64,000 nucleotides of DNA, from positions 1,054,001-1,118,000 of the forward strand of contig JADJBV010000002.1 in the NCBI GenBank assembly GCA_016703535.1, written 5' to 3'. Position numbers and translations under genes: made by a program. The notes below the pieces were generated by a model that saw only the letters and a program-made list of their open reading frames with translations, was not told the origin of the DNA and did no database searches. Source of the DNA: Deltaproteobacteria bacterium. Lineage in GTDB: Bacteria; Myxococcota; Kuafuiibacteriia; Kuafuiibacteriales; Kuafuiibacteriaceae. The stretch's first letter is position 1; the number at the start of each line of letters is the position of its first letter. This document shows, one piece after another, positions 51,141 through 60,069 of the stretch.

Positions 51141-51920
51141 ATGTCCGATCCTCGCATTCAGGGTGAGTCCGCCCTTCTCCTCGCCCTCCTCGACGTGACG
51201 GCCCGATCGAATCGGGAGCAGGCGGCGAAGCCGGTGGCCGAGATCCAGAAGCACTTCGACGATCTGTGGGCGAAGTACGGCGAGCCCGAGAAGGCCGATT
51301 GGGGCGACTCGGTCGGGTGGGCGCTCCACTGGGCCGTCAAGGACGCTCAGAGCCTCCAAGAGGCCGGCCAGCCTGTCCCGGATATCAACGCCTGGCGCCA
51401 GCGCGTCTATGACGTGATGCACTCGAGTGACACGTTGTTCCAGCGCGACGCCTGGCGGGCGCTGCGCTCGGATCCATCACAGGTTCCGAGCGCTGCGGCG
51501 CTTCTGGCTGCCAAGGCCGACCCCCAGGCCTACGAGGCCCTCCGCACCCGAGTCTGGGCCGCCGCCCAGATCATCAACCCGATGCGCATGGGCCAGGTGC
51601 TCAACGTCGACGCCGACACCCGAGACCTCGGCCCCGGCCTCTGGAAGACCTACTTCGACGACCGCAAGGGCCGGGCCCTCCAGAAAGAGATCAAGGCCTC
51701 CCTCCAGGTGGTCGGCGACTTCGTCTGGGCCGGCAAAGCGGCCTGGGAGGCGATGGCCGCGACCCAGGCGAGCTGGTCCGCCAAAACGCGAACGCAAGAC
51801 GCCGCCGCCGCCGCCAAGACCGGCGCCAAGACCTACGGCGCGTCTTCTGATTCCCGCGCTCAACAGTCTCGTACCGGTGGCCAGACCCCACCTTCGGTCG
51901 CGATCCGCCTGCAGAGCTGA
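51141..51920 (+). CDS. Hypothetical protein
   Basis: The 259-residue protein (ATG 51141) is mostly helical: LLLALLDVTARSNREQAAKPVAEIQKHFDDLWAKYG, ADWGDSVGWALHWAVKDAQSLQEAG, LNVDADTRDLGPGLWKTYFDDRKGRALQKEIKASLQVVGDFVWAGKAAWEAM. There is no signal peptide or membrane segment. The last 45 residues are low complexity (Ala/Thr/Ser/Gln), which may reflect a frameshift or a disordered tail. It lies 98 nt after the ligase pseudogene. Not recognised. Confidence 0.55.
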   Translation: MSDPRIQGESALLLALLDVTARSNREQAAKPVAEIQKHFDDLWAKYGEPEKADWGDSVGWALHWAVKDAQSLQEAGQPVPDINAWRQRVYDVMHSSDTLFQRDAWRALRSDPSQVPSAAALLAAKADPQAYEALRTRVWAAAQIINPMRMGQVLNVDADTRDLGPGLWKTYFDDRKGRALQKEIKASLQVVGDFVWAGKAAWEAMAATQASWSAKTRTQDAAAAAKTGAKTYGASSDSRAQQSRTGGQTPPSVAIRLQS

Positions 51921-52458
51921 CCCCGACGACGGAGGTCACAAGGTCGAAGTCCGGCTCCTTGCCTAAGCACCGGACCATCCGCGCGAAGCCACCCCAACCT
52001 GGGAACATGGCCGCCCAGCCCGGTGCGCTCGATATCCGCCAAGGCGCGCTCGAGTCGTTTGTGGCGGTGCACGAGCCCCCGGCGGGATGCTGCTCTGGCC
52101 CGAGCTATTCGCGCCGACGATGGGGCGAAACTCTGAGCTGTTCGGCCTTCCGGGGGCCCAGCATCAAATGCCGGACAAATGGTCAACTCACCGTCTTTAC
52201 CAAGGAATCAGCCCTGCGAGACCGCGGGCGGACCTCGCCGTCAAATGCCGCTTCATCAGGGGCCTCCGATCTTGGGGGCCTTCCCGCCGCGCGTCCACCA
52301 CGGAAGGTTGCGGCGCTCGCTCTTGGCAGCGGCCTTGTCCTCGAGGACCACCCACCCGGCGTCCAGCGCGTCACGGATGAGTGTGACCGCGCCGGCTGGT
52401 TGGGGGCGAATCGCGCAAGCTGGTTGATGTGATTGGCCAGCCGCGGTCGGGCCGCTCT
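51921..52458. other. Region without a supportable gene; possible remnants
   Basis: About 540 bp between the hypothetical gene and the end of the wHTH gene. On the minus strand one frame near 52256-52420 reads VTLIRDALDAGWVVLEDKAAAKSERRNLPWWT, which looks coding but has no good start and no recognised family, so it may be a decayed gene end. Nothing else is supported. Confidence 0.4.
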
Positions 52459-52680
52459 CTACTCGGCGTCGTCGAGCGCGGGCTCCGCTTGCTGGATCCG
52501 GGCGACGAGCAGGCGATCGATCAACTCGGCCCCTCCGCGCGTCTTGGCGAGGCGCGCCTTGCCGGCGTCGGTCGTTCGATAGCGTTGGAGGCGGCTGTTC
52601 GCCTTGTCGGGGATGATCATCTCGACGAGGCCCGCAGCAATGGCGGGCCTGAGGGAGTGCTCCGAGAAGGCGGCGCTCAT
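52459..52680 (-). CDS. Small winged-helix protein (isolated Fic/RecG-type C-terminal wHTH)
   Basis: The 73-residue protein reads LRPAIAAGLVEMIIPDKANSRLQRYRTTDAGKARL, matching the C-terminal winged-helix found after Fic, RecG-like and AAA proteins (pattern LxPLxxAGLIExTIPDKPxSRLQKYRLTxxG). Only this domain is present. Its ATG overlaps the YhcG stop by 4 nt (ATGA), so it is translated with the restriction operon. It could be a DNA-binding accessory or a remnant of a longer gene. Confidence 0.65.
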   Translation of the reverse strand: MSAAFSEHSLRPAIAAGLVEMIIPDKANSRLQRYRTTDAGKARLAKTRGGAELIDRLLVARIQQAEPALDDAE

Positions 52681-53960
52681 CGCTTCTTGCCTTTCTTCGC
52701 CGTCTTCCGCGCACGCGGATTCTTTGCGGCTCCAGAAGATCTCGCCGCCAGCCTTGGCCCAATCTCGGTGCCGGAGGACTCCCTCGACGCTGGTCCGCGG
52801 ATCTTCGCCGCCAGCGCGAGGCCCTTCGCGACCTTGCGCGTCGCGGCGGGCTTGCTCAGCTCCTCCTCGATGCGCTCGATGCTCGGCAGGTTCGCTGCGA
52901 GGTCCTTGGGCAGGGACTCAACGAGCTGGTACTCCGACACGCCGATCGGGCCCGTGGCGCTCTTGAGCGCGTATTCGGCGACCACGGCGTCCTTCGTCTT
53001 GCACAGCAGGAGACCGATCGACGGCGCGTCGTCAGGGCGCTTGACCTGACCGTCCACCGCAGCGAGGTAGAACCCGAGCTGACCCAGGTGCGCCGGCTCG
53101 AAGTCGACGGCCTTCAGCTCGATGACCACGTAGGCCCGCAGGCGCAGGTGGTAGAAGAGCAGGTCGAGATAGAACTCACGTTCGCCCACCTCGAGAGGCA
53201 CCTGGCGCCCGACGTAGGCGAAGCCTGCGCCCAGCTCGATGAGAAACTCGGTGATGTGCTCCACGAGCGCGCGCTCGACGTGGCGCTCCTCGGCTTCGCG
53301 AGACAGGCCCGTGAAGTCGAAGCGGTAGGGATCCTTCAGGGTCTCACGGGCCAGATCGGAGAGCGGCTTGGGGAGCGTGCGCTCGAAGTTCGTCGTGGCC
53401 TTACCGAAGCGCTCGTGGGCGCCCGTCTCGATCTGCATGACGAGGATCGGCCGCGACCAGCCGTACTCGACGGCGGCGCGGGCGTACCAGTCGCGGTGCT
53501 CGGCCGCCTTATCCATGATGGTGCAGAGGTGGAACCAAGGGAGATTTGGCAGCAGCCGCTGCCAAACCTTGGGCTCCGGCCACAGCTCCGAGAAGCGGCG
53601 CATGTAGCGGAGGTTCCGTGGCGAGAAGCCCTTCATCTCCGGGAACTCGACCTTCAGGTCATGGGAGAGTCGATCGACGACCTTCGTGCCGTAGCCTTCC
53701 AGGCTCATCTTCTCGGTGATGTCCCGCCCGAGGTCCCAGTAGAACAACAAGAGCTCGCCGTTCGCGGCCTGCGCGGCGCGGAGCTGCGCCCGCCGCACGC
53801 GGGCCTTCACGTCGGCCAGCCACTCGGGATAGCCAGCCGGCATTGCCTCCAGGGCCACGAGGTTTTGCAGCGGCTGCTGCAAAACCTCGGCGCGGCGCCC
53901 GGAGACCCTGGCGATCGCGCCCTTCTTCGAGGCCGCCTTCTTGCCGCGCGAGGTGGTCAC
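52677..53960 (-). CDS. YhcG/DUF1016-family PD-(D/E)XK nuclease
   Basis: The 427-residue protein has the DUF1016 N-terminal helical part (LLFYWDLGRDITEKMSLEGYGTKVVDRLSHDLKVEFPEMKGFSPRNLRYMRRF) and C-terminal nuclease (about 240-345) with Asp266 in FYLDLLFYH, Glu281-Leu-Lys283 in VIELKAV and Gln294. Basic Lys/Arg-rich extensions occur at both ends (GKKAASKKG; RKTAKKGKKR). YhcG proteins commonly accompany type I restriction loci. GTG 53960 overlaps the hsdS stop by 4 nt, and its stop overlaps the wHTH gene by 4 nt. A role as accessory nuclease is inferred. Confidence 0.9.
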   Translation of the reverse strand: MTTSRGKKAASKKGAIARVSGRRAEVLQQPLQNLVALEAMPAGYPEWLADVKARVRRAQLRAAQAANGELLLFYWDLGRDITEKMSLEGYGTKVVDRLSHDLKVEFPEMKGFSPRNLRYMRRFSELWPEPKVWQRLLPNLPWFHLCTIMDKAAEHRDWYARAAVEYGWSRPILVMQIETGAHERFGKATTNFERTLPKPLSDLARETLKDPYRFDFTGLSREAEERHVERALVEHITEFLIELGAGFAYVGRQVPLEVGEREFYLDLLFYHLRLRAYVVIELKAVDFEPAHLGQLGFYLAAVDGQVKRPDDAPSIGLLLCKTKDAVVAEYALKSATGPIGVSEYQLVESLPKDLAANLPSIERIEEELSKPAATRKVAKGLALAAKIRGPASRESSGTEIGPRLAARSSGAAKNPRARKTAKKGKKR

Positions 53961-55096
53961 CGTGCGCTCCCCAGCGCGCCGGAGAAGGCGCGAGCGACGA
54001 GGGAATTGAAGAAGGTATCGGCTTGAGACAATGTCTGTTCTTGGGCCTCAGACACCTTACGGCAAACCTCCGCTCGTCTGGAGAACAAAGTCTGTTGTGC
54101 GACGGGTGGGACCGGTATCTCGAGCTTCTCGAACGACGACTTGTTCAAAATTGGAAGGGTTGTGGACGACGCCGATGCCGCGATTCGTGTCTTGAGAAAG
54201 CGAAGCACCGTAATGCCAAAGTCGTCATTGACCAAGCTGTGCCACTCAATGGCGTTGATCTGCTGATTAAACGCCAACTCGTTTGGAGCCTTTGCCATCT
54301 TTCCGATCGTCGCACCAATGCAACAGACCAGCGCTGCACCCGCGCGCACGACGCGAGACTCGCGGGCACCGTCGACTGTCAAAGAGCGCCTCACTGGTTC
54401 ACGAGATCCTAGGTCGCCCGGCGTCACAAACGGAACAGGACCATTGAACATCCCCGGAGCTGCGGACGGTGGCGTACGCCCCGTAGTTACTCGTCCGAGC
54501 TCCCCCAGCGCCTTCACCGGCCAGCCCTTCGGGTTCGTCACCGGGTCGCCGAACATCTCCAGGAACGCCGAGCGCAGCAGCTCCTCCGTGAGGGTGATGG
54601 CCTCCTTGCGCTTGCGGCGGATGGCGTCGGCCTTGTCGAGGATGTCGGCGATGCGGCGCTGCTCCGAGAGCGGTGGGAGCATCACAGGAATCTGCTCCGC
54701 AGCGCTCTTTGTTAGTTTCGCTCGCGTCGTTCCATTGACGAACTCAGAAATGTCGTAGTACGCGAGATGCCAGCACAGAAACCGGAAATCAAACATCGAG
54801 CGGGGCCGGAGAACGTGAGCGTGGTTGTTAACCCAGCACTTTCCCGTCACGCCGTATGCGACACCGCGTGATGGGTCGTCGAAGTGACCACCATCCTCGG
54901 CGAGCAAGATTAGCGGTTCATCAAACAGGTACTCAGCAACAGAGTCCTGTTGGCCGTTCGCGCCGTAGTAGGGGTACGGCCCGGCGACTCGGTCACTGGC
55001 GGTGATCGGCTTCCTCCGGTGGTCAAGGAACTCAACCGCCTCGCCGAGGGGAACTCGTGGCCATTTGTCGCTCAGAGCAGAAGGACGAAGCGTCAC
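53957..55096 (-). CDS. hsdS: Type I restriction-modification specificity subunit HsdS
   Basis: The 379-residue protein has two target-recognition domains separated by the conserved central helix. TRD1 spans about 1-150 (WPRVPLGEAVEFLDHRRKPIT...YPYYGANGQQDSV...LLAEDGGHF). A coiled helix LPPLSEQRRIADILDKADAIRRKRKEAITLTEELLRSAFLEMFGDP follows, then TRD2 (WPVKALGELGRVTTGRTPP...PFVTPGDL) and a terminal helix. The recognised DNA sequence cannot be predicted. GTG 55096 overlaps the hsdM stop by 4 nt. Base composition in both TRDs is lower in GC than hsdM, as is common for exchanged TRDs. Confidence 0.93.
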   Translation of the reverse strand: MTLRPSALSDKWPRVPLGEAVEFLDHRRKPITASDRVAGPYPYYGANGQQDSVAEYLFDEPLILLAEDGGHFDDPSRGVAYGVTGKCWVNNHAHVLRPRSMFDFRFLCWHLAYYDISEFVNGTTRAKLTKSAAEQIPVMLPPLSEQRRIADILDKADAIRRKRKEAITLTEELLRSAFLEMFGDPVTNPKGWPVKALGELGRVTTGRTPPSAAPGMFNGPVPFVTPGDLGSREPVRRSLTVDGARESRVVRAGAALVCCIGATIGKMAKAPNELAFNQQINAIEWHSLVNDDFGITVLRFLKTRIAASASSTTLPILNKSSFEKLEIPVPPVAQQTLFSRRAEVCRKVSEAQEQTLSQADTFFNSLVARAFSGALGSAR

Positions 55097-56601
55097 AGCA
55101 TCGCCTCCAGCTCGCCCAGGTCATTCGCGATCTCGGCCTCGAGCTTGCGCAGCTTGGCGATGATCTTCGTCGGCGGGTCGTACGTGACGGCCTCGTGCTT
55201 CGCCTCTTTGTAGCGGTTGATCGAGAGGTCGAAGTCCTTGGCCGCGATGTCCGCCACCGGCACCATGAAGTGCTTCGCCGTCCTGTCAGTGTCTTTCTTC
55301 GCGCTGCGCTTCCGCCAGCGCTCGAGCGCGTCGGGCAGGTCGTTGTCCCTCACCACGTCGCGCTTGTCGTCGAGCGAGAAGCCGTCGGCGCCGACGTCGT
55401 AGAAGAAGACATGGTCGGTCTTGCCGCCCTTGGTGAACACCAGGATGGCCGTCGACACGCCCGCGTAGGGCTTGAACACTCCGCTTGGTAACGAAATGAC
55501 CGCTTCGAGCTGGCTGTCCTTTACCAGCATGGCGCGCAGCGCGGTGTGCGCCTTGCTCGATCCGAACAGCACTCCGTCGGGCACGATGGTCGCGCTGCGT
55601 CCGGTCTTCTTGAGCATCCGCAGAATGAGCGCCACGAAGAGCAGTTCGGTCTTCTTCGTCTTCACCGCCTGCGTCAGCGTCGGGTGAACATCGCCCTCGT
55701 CGAGGCTGCCCTTGAATGGGGGGTTGGCGAGGATGACGTCGAAGCCGCCGGTCGCCTGCTTGGCGAACTTCTCGGGGAAGCTGTTGGACAGCGTGTCCTG
55801 GTAGTGGATGTCCGGGTTGTCGACGCCGTGGAGCATCAGGTTCATCGACGCGATGCGGAGCATGGTCGCGTCGAAGTCGAAGCCATGGAACATGCCGCTC
55901 TGGATGTGCGCGCGGTACGGCTCCAGCTTGTCGCCGGTGTAGATGACCTCGCCGTTCTCGCCCTTGAGGCGGCCCTGCGGCGAGGTGTGCTCCTTGAGCA
56001 GGTATTGCATCGTCTCGACGAGGAAGCCCGCCGTGCCGCAGGCCGGATCGCCGATGGTTTCGGTGGGCTTGGGCTCGAGCATCTCCACCATGAAGCGGAT
56101 GATGTGGCGGGGCGTGCGGAACTGGCCGTTGATGCCCGCCGTCGTGAGCTTCGAGAGCAGGTACTCGTAGAGATCGCCCTTGGCGTCGCCGTCGGTGATG
56201 GGTAGCTTGTCGATCATGTTCACCGCCGAGACCAAGAGGCTCGGCTTCTGGATCATGAGCTGCGCGTCCTGCATGTACTCGGCGAACGTCGTCCCGCCGT
56301 TCAGCTTGCGGAAGTGCGGAAACACCTCATCCCTTACCACCCGCAACATCTCGGCGGCGTCCTTCTGCTTGAAGTTCTTCCAGCGGCGCGGGTCGTTCGG
56401 CCCACCAAAACGCCCTTTGAAGGGCTTCTTGGTTCGCTCGGCCTTGCGCTCGCCGGTGGTCTCCATGACGTCGAGCAGGCGCGCGAACATGAGGAACGAG
56501 ATCTGCTCGATGACGGTGAGCGGGTTGGTGATGCCGCCGGTCCAGAACTCGGTCCAGAGCTTGTCGATGTCGCTCTTCTGCTGCGTGGTCAGGGTACTCA
56601 T
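55093..56601 (-). CDS. hsdM: Type I restriction-modification N6-adenine methyltransferase HsdM
   Basis: The 502-residue protein has the HsdM N-terminal helical domain and an amino-methyltransferase domain: motif I DPACGTAGFLVETM and catalytic NPPF (ILANPPFKGSL), with the TAGINGQFRTPRHIIRFMVEML segment before. It methylates adenine in the HsdS-defined site to protect host DNA. ATG 56601 overlaps the hsdR stop by 4 nt and its own stop overlaps hsdS by 4 nt. Gene order R-M-S with the adjacent YhcG gene is compact. Confidence 0.95.
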   Translation of the reverse strand: MSTLTTQQKSDIDKLWTEFWTGGITNPLTVIEQISFLMFARLLDVMETTGERKAERTKKPFKGRFGGPNDPRRWKNFKQKDAAEMLRVVRDEVFPHFRKLNGGTTFAEYMQDAQLMIQKPSLLVSAVNMIDKLPITDGDAKGDLYEYLLSKLTTAGINGQFRTPRHIIRFMVEMLEPKPTETIGDPACGTAGFLVETMQYLLKEHTSPQGRLKGENGEVIYTGDKLEPYRAHIQSGMFHGFDFDATMLRIASMNLMLHGVDNPDIHYQDTLSNSFPEKFAKQATGGFDVILANPPFKGSLDEGDVHPTLTQAVKTKKTELLFVALILRMLKKTGRSATIVPDGVLFGSSKAHTALRAMLVKDSQLEAVISLPSGVFKPYAGVSTAILVFTKGGKTDHVFFYDVGADGFSLDDKRDVVRDNDLPDALERWRKRSAKKDTDRTAKHFMVPVADIAAKDFDLSINRYKEAKHEAVTYDPPTKIIAKLRKLEAEIANDLGELEAML

Positions 56602-59600
56602 GCACTCACTCGTTTCGGCTCGAAGACGCTCAAGATGGCCAGCAGCTCATCGACGTCTTCCTGGTCGTTGAAGATGCCGTCCACGCTCTCGGCGTGGAGG
56701 GTGGTGAACGGCGGCTCGTACAGGCGCTCAAGCTCGATGCCGCCGTTCTGGGCGATGTAGTTCTGCAGCACCTGCAGGAAGCGGAGCTGCTGCGACGACA
56801 GGCGCGGGTGCTTGTGGACGAAGGCAGTGAAGGCCTTCTCGACGGCCTCGGCTTCGAGGCCCACCAGGCCACGGAACACCGAAAGCAGCGAACGCCGCAT
56901 CGAGGGGTCGTGGCCCGCGAGGTGGGTGACGTTGGCCTTGTCGTCGACTTGCAGCACCAGGCGCGCCAAGACCTCCAGCTCGGACTCCTGCACCGCCTGG
57001 CCAGCACGGATCCGCTGCAATACGGGGTCGTTGGCGAAGTGCTCCTTGAGCACCTTCTCCACCCGGCTCCGGTACTCGACGAGCTCCAGGCCCTCGAGCT
57101 TCGGGATGTACGCCTGGGCTACGTGGCCATCGTCGGTGACGTCGAAGACCTGGGGCGCCACGCGGCTCGTGGTGGGGAGCTGCTGGTACTTCATCACCGA
57201 GCGCAGCTCAGCCCGTAGCCCCTCCAGGTGCTGAACCTGGACGGTGGTCCAGAACTCTCGGTCCCGCACCCGCTTGATGGCGTCGGCCTTGGCCTTCACC
57301 GGCTGGAGGTTCTTGCCGAGCAGCTCCACGGCCTCCTCGACCCGGCCCTTGAGGTCCTGCACCTTGGACGCGCTTGGGCTGCCCTTGAGCAGCTCCACCT
57401 GGAGGCGGGTGAGCAAGAGATCGAAGCGGTACGCGTCCTCTTCGCCTCGGATGCTCCGGAGATGTTGAAGAGGGGCGACGATCGAAAGGAGATCGGCCTT
57501 GGTGGCGGCGGCGAAGTGGTGGACCCGATCGCCGTCCGCGAGCTGCGTCAGCTCCCTCCACCGGTCCCGGGCGTCGATGGCCCCGGTGTCGCGTACCGCA
57601 CGGATGTCGCCGAGGATCTGCTGCTCGGCGATCCCGATGGCGGCCTCGTCCATCTTGTTGATGGCGGCCTCGAGTAGCGCGACCCGGGCCTCGAAGAGGT
57701 GCTGGAGCAGGGACTTTTGGGGGACGGGCTGGGCCTCTTTGTACTTCTCGTCGAAGAACCAGAAGTTCTGCCAGTGGTCGAAGATGAGGAACTCGGTCTT
57801 GTCCCGGCCCGGACCGAAGAGGTCTTTGCGGAGGCGCGTGCCGCGGCCGATCATCTGCCAGAACTTCACGTAGGACTTCACCGGCTTGGCGAAGACCAGG
57901 TTCACCACCTCGGGCACGTCGATGCCGGTGTCGAGCATGTCGACCGAGATGGCGATGGTCAGCTCGTTCTCGGGGTTCTTGAAGTCGTCGATGAGCTGGT
58001 CCGCTTTGGATTCCTGGGTGTCGATGACGCGGCAGAAGGTCGAGCCGTACTGCGGGTAGAGCTCGCTGAAGACCTCGGCGAGATGCACCGCGTGCAGGTG
58101 GTTCCGCGCGAAGACGATGGTCTTGCCGACATGCTGCCCCGTCGCCTCCCGGATGCCGCCCTCCATCAGCGAGTGCCAGATGGCGCGCGTGGTGTCCTTG
58201 TTGAAGAAGTCCCGGTCGAGGTCCTCACTGTCGTAGTCGACGGTCCGGGCCTGTGGATCCTGGTCTTCCAGTTGGTCCTGCTGCTCGGGGGTCATCTGGG
58301 AGTAGCGGAAGCCGTCGCGGGAGAACTTGGTGCTGACCTGCATCACCCGGAATGGAACGAGGTAGGTCGGCTTGGAGTCGATGGCCTGATTGAAGTCGAA
58401 GGCCGAGGTGGGATCCCCGTTTTCACAGTCGAACAGCTCAAAGGTGTTGCGCTCGATGAACTTCACGGGCGTCGCAGTGAGGCCGACCTCGAGGGCATCG
58501 AAGTACTGAAATAGCGAGCGGAACTTCTTGTAGATGCTGCGGTGCGACTCGTCGGCGATGATCAGGTCGAAGAACCCGACGTCGAAGGCCTCGAAGGCCT
58601 TCATCATCGCCGGGTAGGTCGCCAGGTAGATCCGCTTGTCGCGGTCGTTGGCGGTGGAGGCGTCCACGATCACCCGCGGCTCGCCGGGCATGAACTCCTT
58701 GAAGACCCGGTCGGCCTGGCGGCGCAGCTCCTTTCGGTCGCAGAGGAAGAGGATGCGCTTCACCCAGCCCGCGCGCATGAGCACGTCGCAGAGCGAGATG
58801 GCGACCCGGGTCTTGCCGGTGCCGGTGGCCTGCACCACGAGGGCCTTGCGGAAGTTACCGCTGAAGCGCTCGCACACCCGCTTGACCGCCTCGAGCTGGT
58901 ACATGCGGTTGGCGATGGCGAGGTTGGGCTCGACCTGGGCCAGCGCCTTCTTTCCGGTGCGCTGGTGGACCAGGTACTCGAGGCTGTCCTTTGAGTAGAA
59001 GCCGTAGATCTTGCGGTACGGGTAACCTTGGGCGTCGTCCCAGAGGAATACGTCGATGCCATTGGTGAAGAAGACCACCGGGCGCACGCCGGTGGCGCTC
59101 TCGAGGGCATCGGCGTACTGGCGGCCCTGCTCTGCGCCTTCACGCGCGTCCTTGGCGGTCTTCTTCGCTTCAATGACCGCCAGCGGCTTGCCATCGTCAC
59201 CGTAGAGCACGTAGTCGGCGTAGCCATCGCCGCTCGACGTCGGGAGGCCGGTGAGTTTGAGCTCCTGCTTCACCTGTTCGGTGTCGTGGCCATCGACGCC
59301 GACGTTCCAGCCCGCCGCGATCAGGGCCTGGTCGATGAGGCGACGACGGGTGGTCGCCTCGTTGAACTCGAGGGCCGAGGCGACCTTCTGGCCGGCCTCG
59401 CGGAGCTTGGTCAGCTCGCTCGCGTTCTCCTCGGCGGTGCGGCTGGCCTCGGTGGCAGCGCGCTCGGCCTCGAGGCGCCTCTTGGTCTCCTCCTCGAGGC
59501 GCTTAAGGACGGACTCGTACTTGGCCTCCGCGAGGCGTAGCTTCTCGAGGGCGTCCTTGTTCTTCGCGGCGTTCACCGGCTCGGGCGGCGGTGGCGTGTA

Positions 59601-60005
59601 CTTGGGCGCGGCCTCCAGGGTGCCGCCGTCCACCTGGACGAAGAACCAGCGCGCGATGTCGAAGAGCTGGGCCAAGCACTCGAGCGAGAGCTGGCTGGTG
59701 ATGGGCCGGCGCGGGTGGGCGGCGTGGTTGCCGGCCTTGCGCACGGCGTGGAGCTTGTTCTGGACCACCTCGGGCACGGCCTGCCGGAAGGCGGTCTCGT
59801 TCATGAGATCGTTGAGGTTGTCGGAGTAGGGCGGGCGTAGGCGATAGAGCTCGTAGATGCCGGCGACGGCCTGCTCCACGAAGCTGCGCTGCTTGATGAG
59901 CGAGCTGGCCGGGTCCTCGTGGGCGTAGCGCTCGGCGAAGCCGGCCAGATCGGCCAGCACCGCGCGTCGGTCCCGGAGGAACTCGAAGTTCACGGACTTC
60001 ATCAT
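56598..60005 (-). CDS. hsdR: Type I restriction endonuclease subunit HsdR
   Basis: The 1135-residue protein has an N-terminal DUF4145-like helical domain (about 1-130), a charged coiled coil (about 140-205), and the nuclease core with Asp and Glu-X-Lys in DGYADYVLYGDDGKPLAVIEAKKT. A superfamily-2 translocase follows: VQATGTGKTRVAISL (Walker A), IADESHRSIYK (DEAH-like), GLTATP, DMLDTGIDVPEV and QMIGRGTRLR. C-terminal helices contact HsdM. ATG 60005 has GGGGAGGTGG just upstream; an in-frame start at 60041 is rejected. A sigma54-like -24/-12 element lies 49-64 nt upstream. Confidence 0.94.
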   Translation of the reverse strand: MMKSVNFEFLRDRRAVLADLAGFAERYAHEDPASSLIKQRSFVEQAVAGIYELYRLRPPYSDNLNDLMNETAFRQAVPEVVQNKLHAVRKAGNHAAHPRRPITSQLSLECLAQLFDIARWFFVQVDGGTLEAAPKYTPPPPEPVNAAKNKDALEKLRLAEAKYESVLKRLEEETKRRLEAERAATEASRTAEENASELTKLREAGQKVASALEFNEATTRRRLIDQALIAAGWNVGVDGHDTEQVKQELKLTGLPTSSGDGYADYVLYGDDGKPLAVIEAKKTAKDAREGAEQGRQYADALESATGVRPVVFFTNGIDVFLWDDAQGYPYRKIYGFYSKDSLEYLVHQRTGKKALAQVEPNLAIANRMYQLEAVKRVCERFSGNFRKALVVQATGTGKTRVAISLCDVLMRAGWVKRILFLCDRKELRRQADRVFKEFMPGEPRVIVDASTANDRDKRIYLATYPAMMKAFEAFDVGFFDLIIADESHRSIYKKFRSLFQYFDALEVGLTATPVKFIERNTFELFDCENGDPTSAFDFNQAIDSKPTYLVPFRVMQVSTKFSRDGFRYSQMTPEQQDQLEDQDPQARTVDYDSEDLDRDFFNKDTTRAIWHSLMEGGIREATGQHVGKTIVFARNHLHAVHLAEVFSELYPQYGSTFCRVIDTQESKADQLIDDFKNPENELTIAISVDMLDTGIDVPEVVNLVFAKPVKSYVKFWQMIGRGTRLRKDLFGPGRDKTEFLIFDHWQNFWFFDEKYKEAQPVPQKSLLQHLFEARVALLEAAINKMDEAAIGIAEQQILGDIRAVRDTGAIDARDRWRELTQLADGDRVHHFAAATKADLLSIVAPLQHLRSIRGEEDAYRFDLLLTRLQVELLKGSPSASKVQDLKGRVEEAVELLGKNLQPVKAKADAIKRVRDREFWTTVQVQHLEGLRAELRSVMKYQQLPTTSRVAPQVFDVTDDGHVAQAYIPKLEGLELVEYRSRVEKVLKEHFANDPVLQRIRAGQAVQESELEVLARLVLQVDDKANVTHLAGHDPSMRRSLLSVFRGLVGLEAEAVEKAFTAFVHKHPRLSSQQLRFLQVLQNYIAQNGGIELERLYEPPFTTLHAESVDGIFNDQEDVDELLAILSVFEPKRVSA

Positions 60006-60053
60006 CGGGACCACCTCCCCTCGCGCGGTTGAGCTGACCATGGGATGCCACGT

Positions 60054-60069
60054 TTCAATGAGCGTGCCA
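60054..60069 (-). promoter_or_regulatory. Candidate sigma54 promoter of hsdR (TGGCACGCTCATTGAA)
   Basis: On the minus strand TGGCACG matches the -24 consensus exactly and TTGAA lies at the correct distance for the -12 box, where TTGCA is expected; the usual GC is GA. It touches the stop codon of the sigma54 activator gene, about 50 nt before the hsdR ATG. Confidence 0.5.

Noticed and set aside
51860..52186. Minus-strand frame resembling a transposase or replication fragment
   Set aside because: The Arg/His-rich peptide has no catalytic motif or inverted repeats; no insertion sequence could be supported anywhere in the window.
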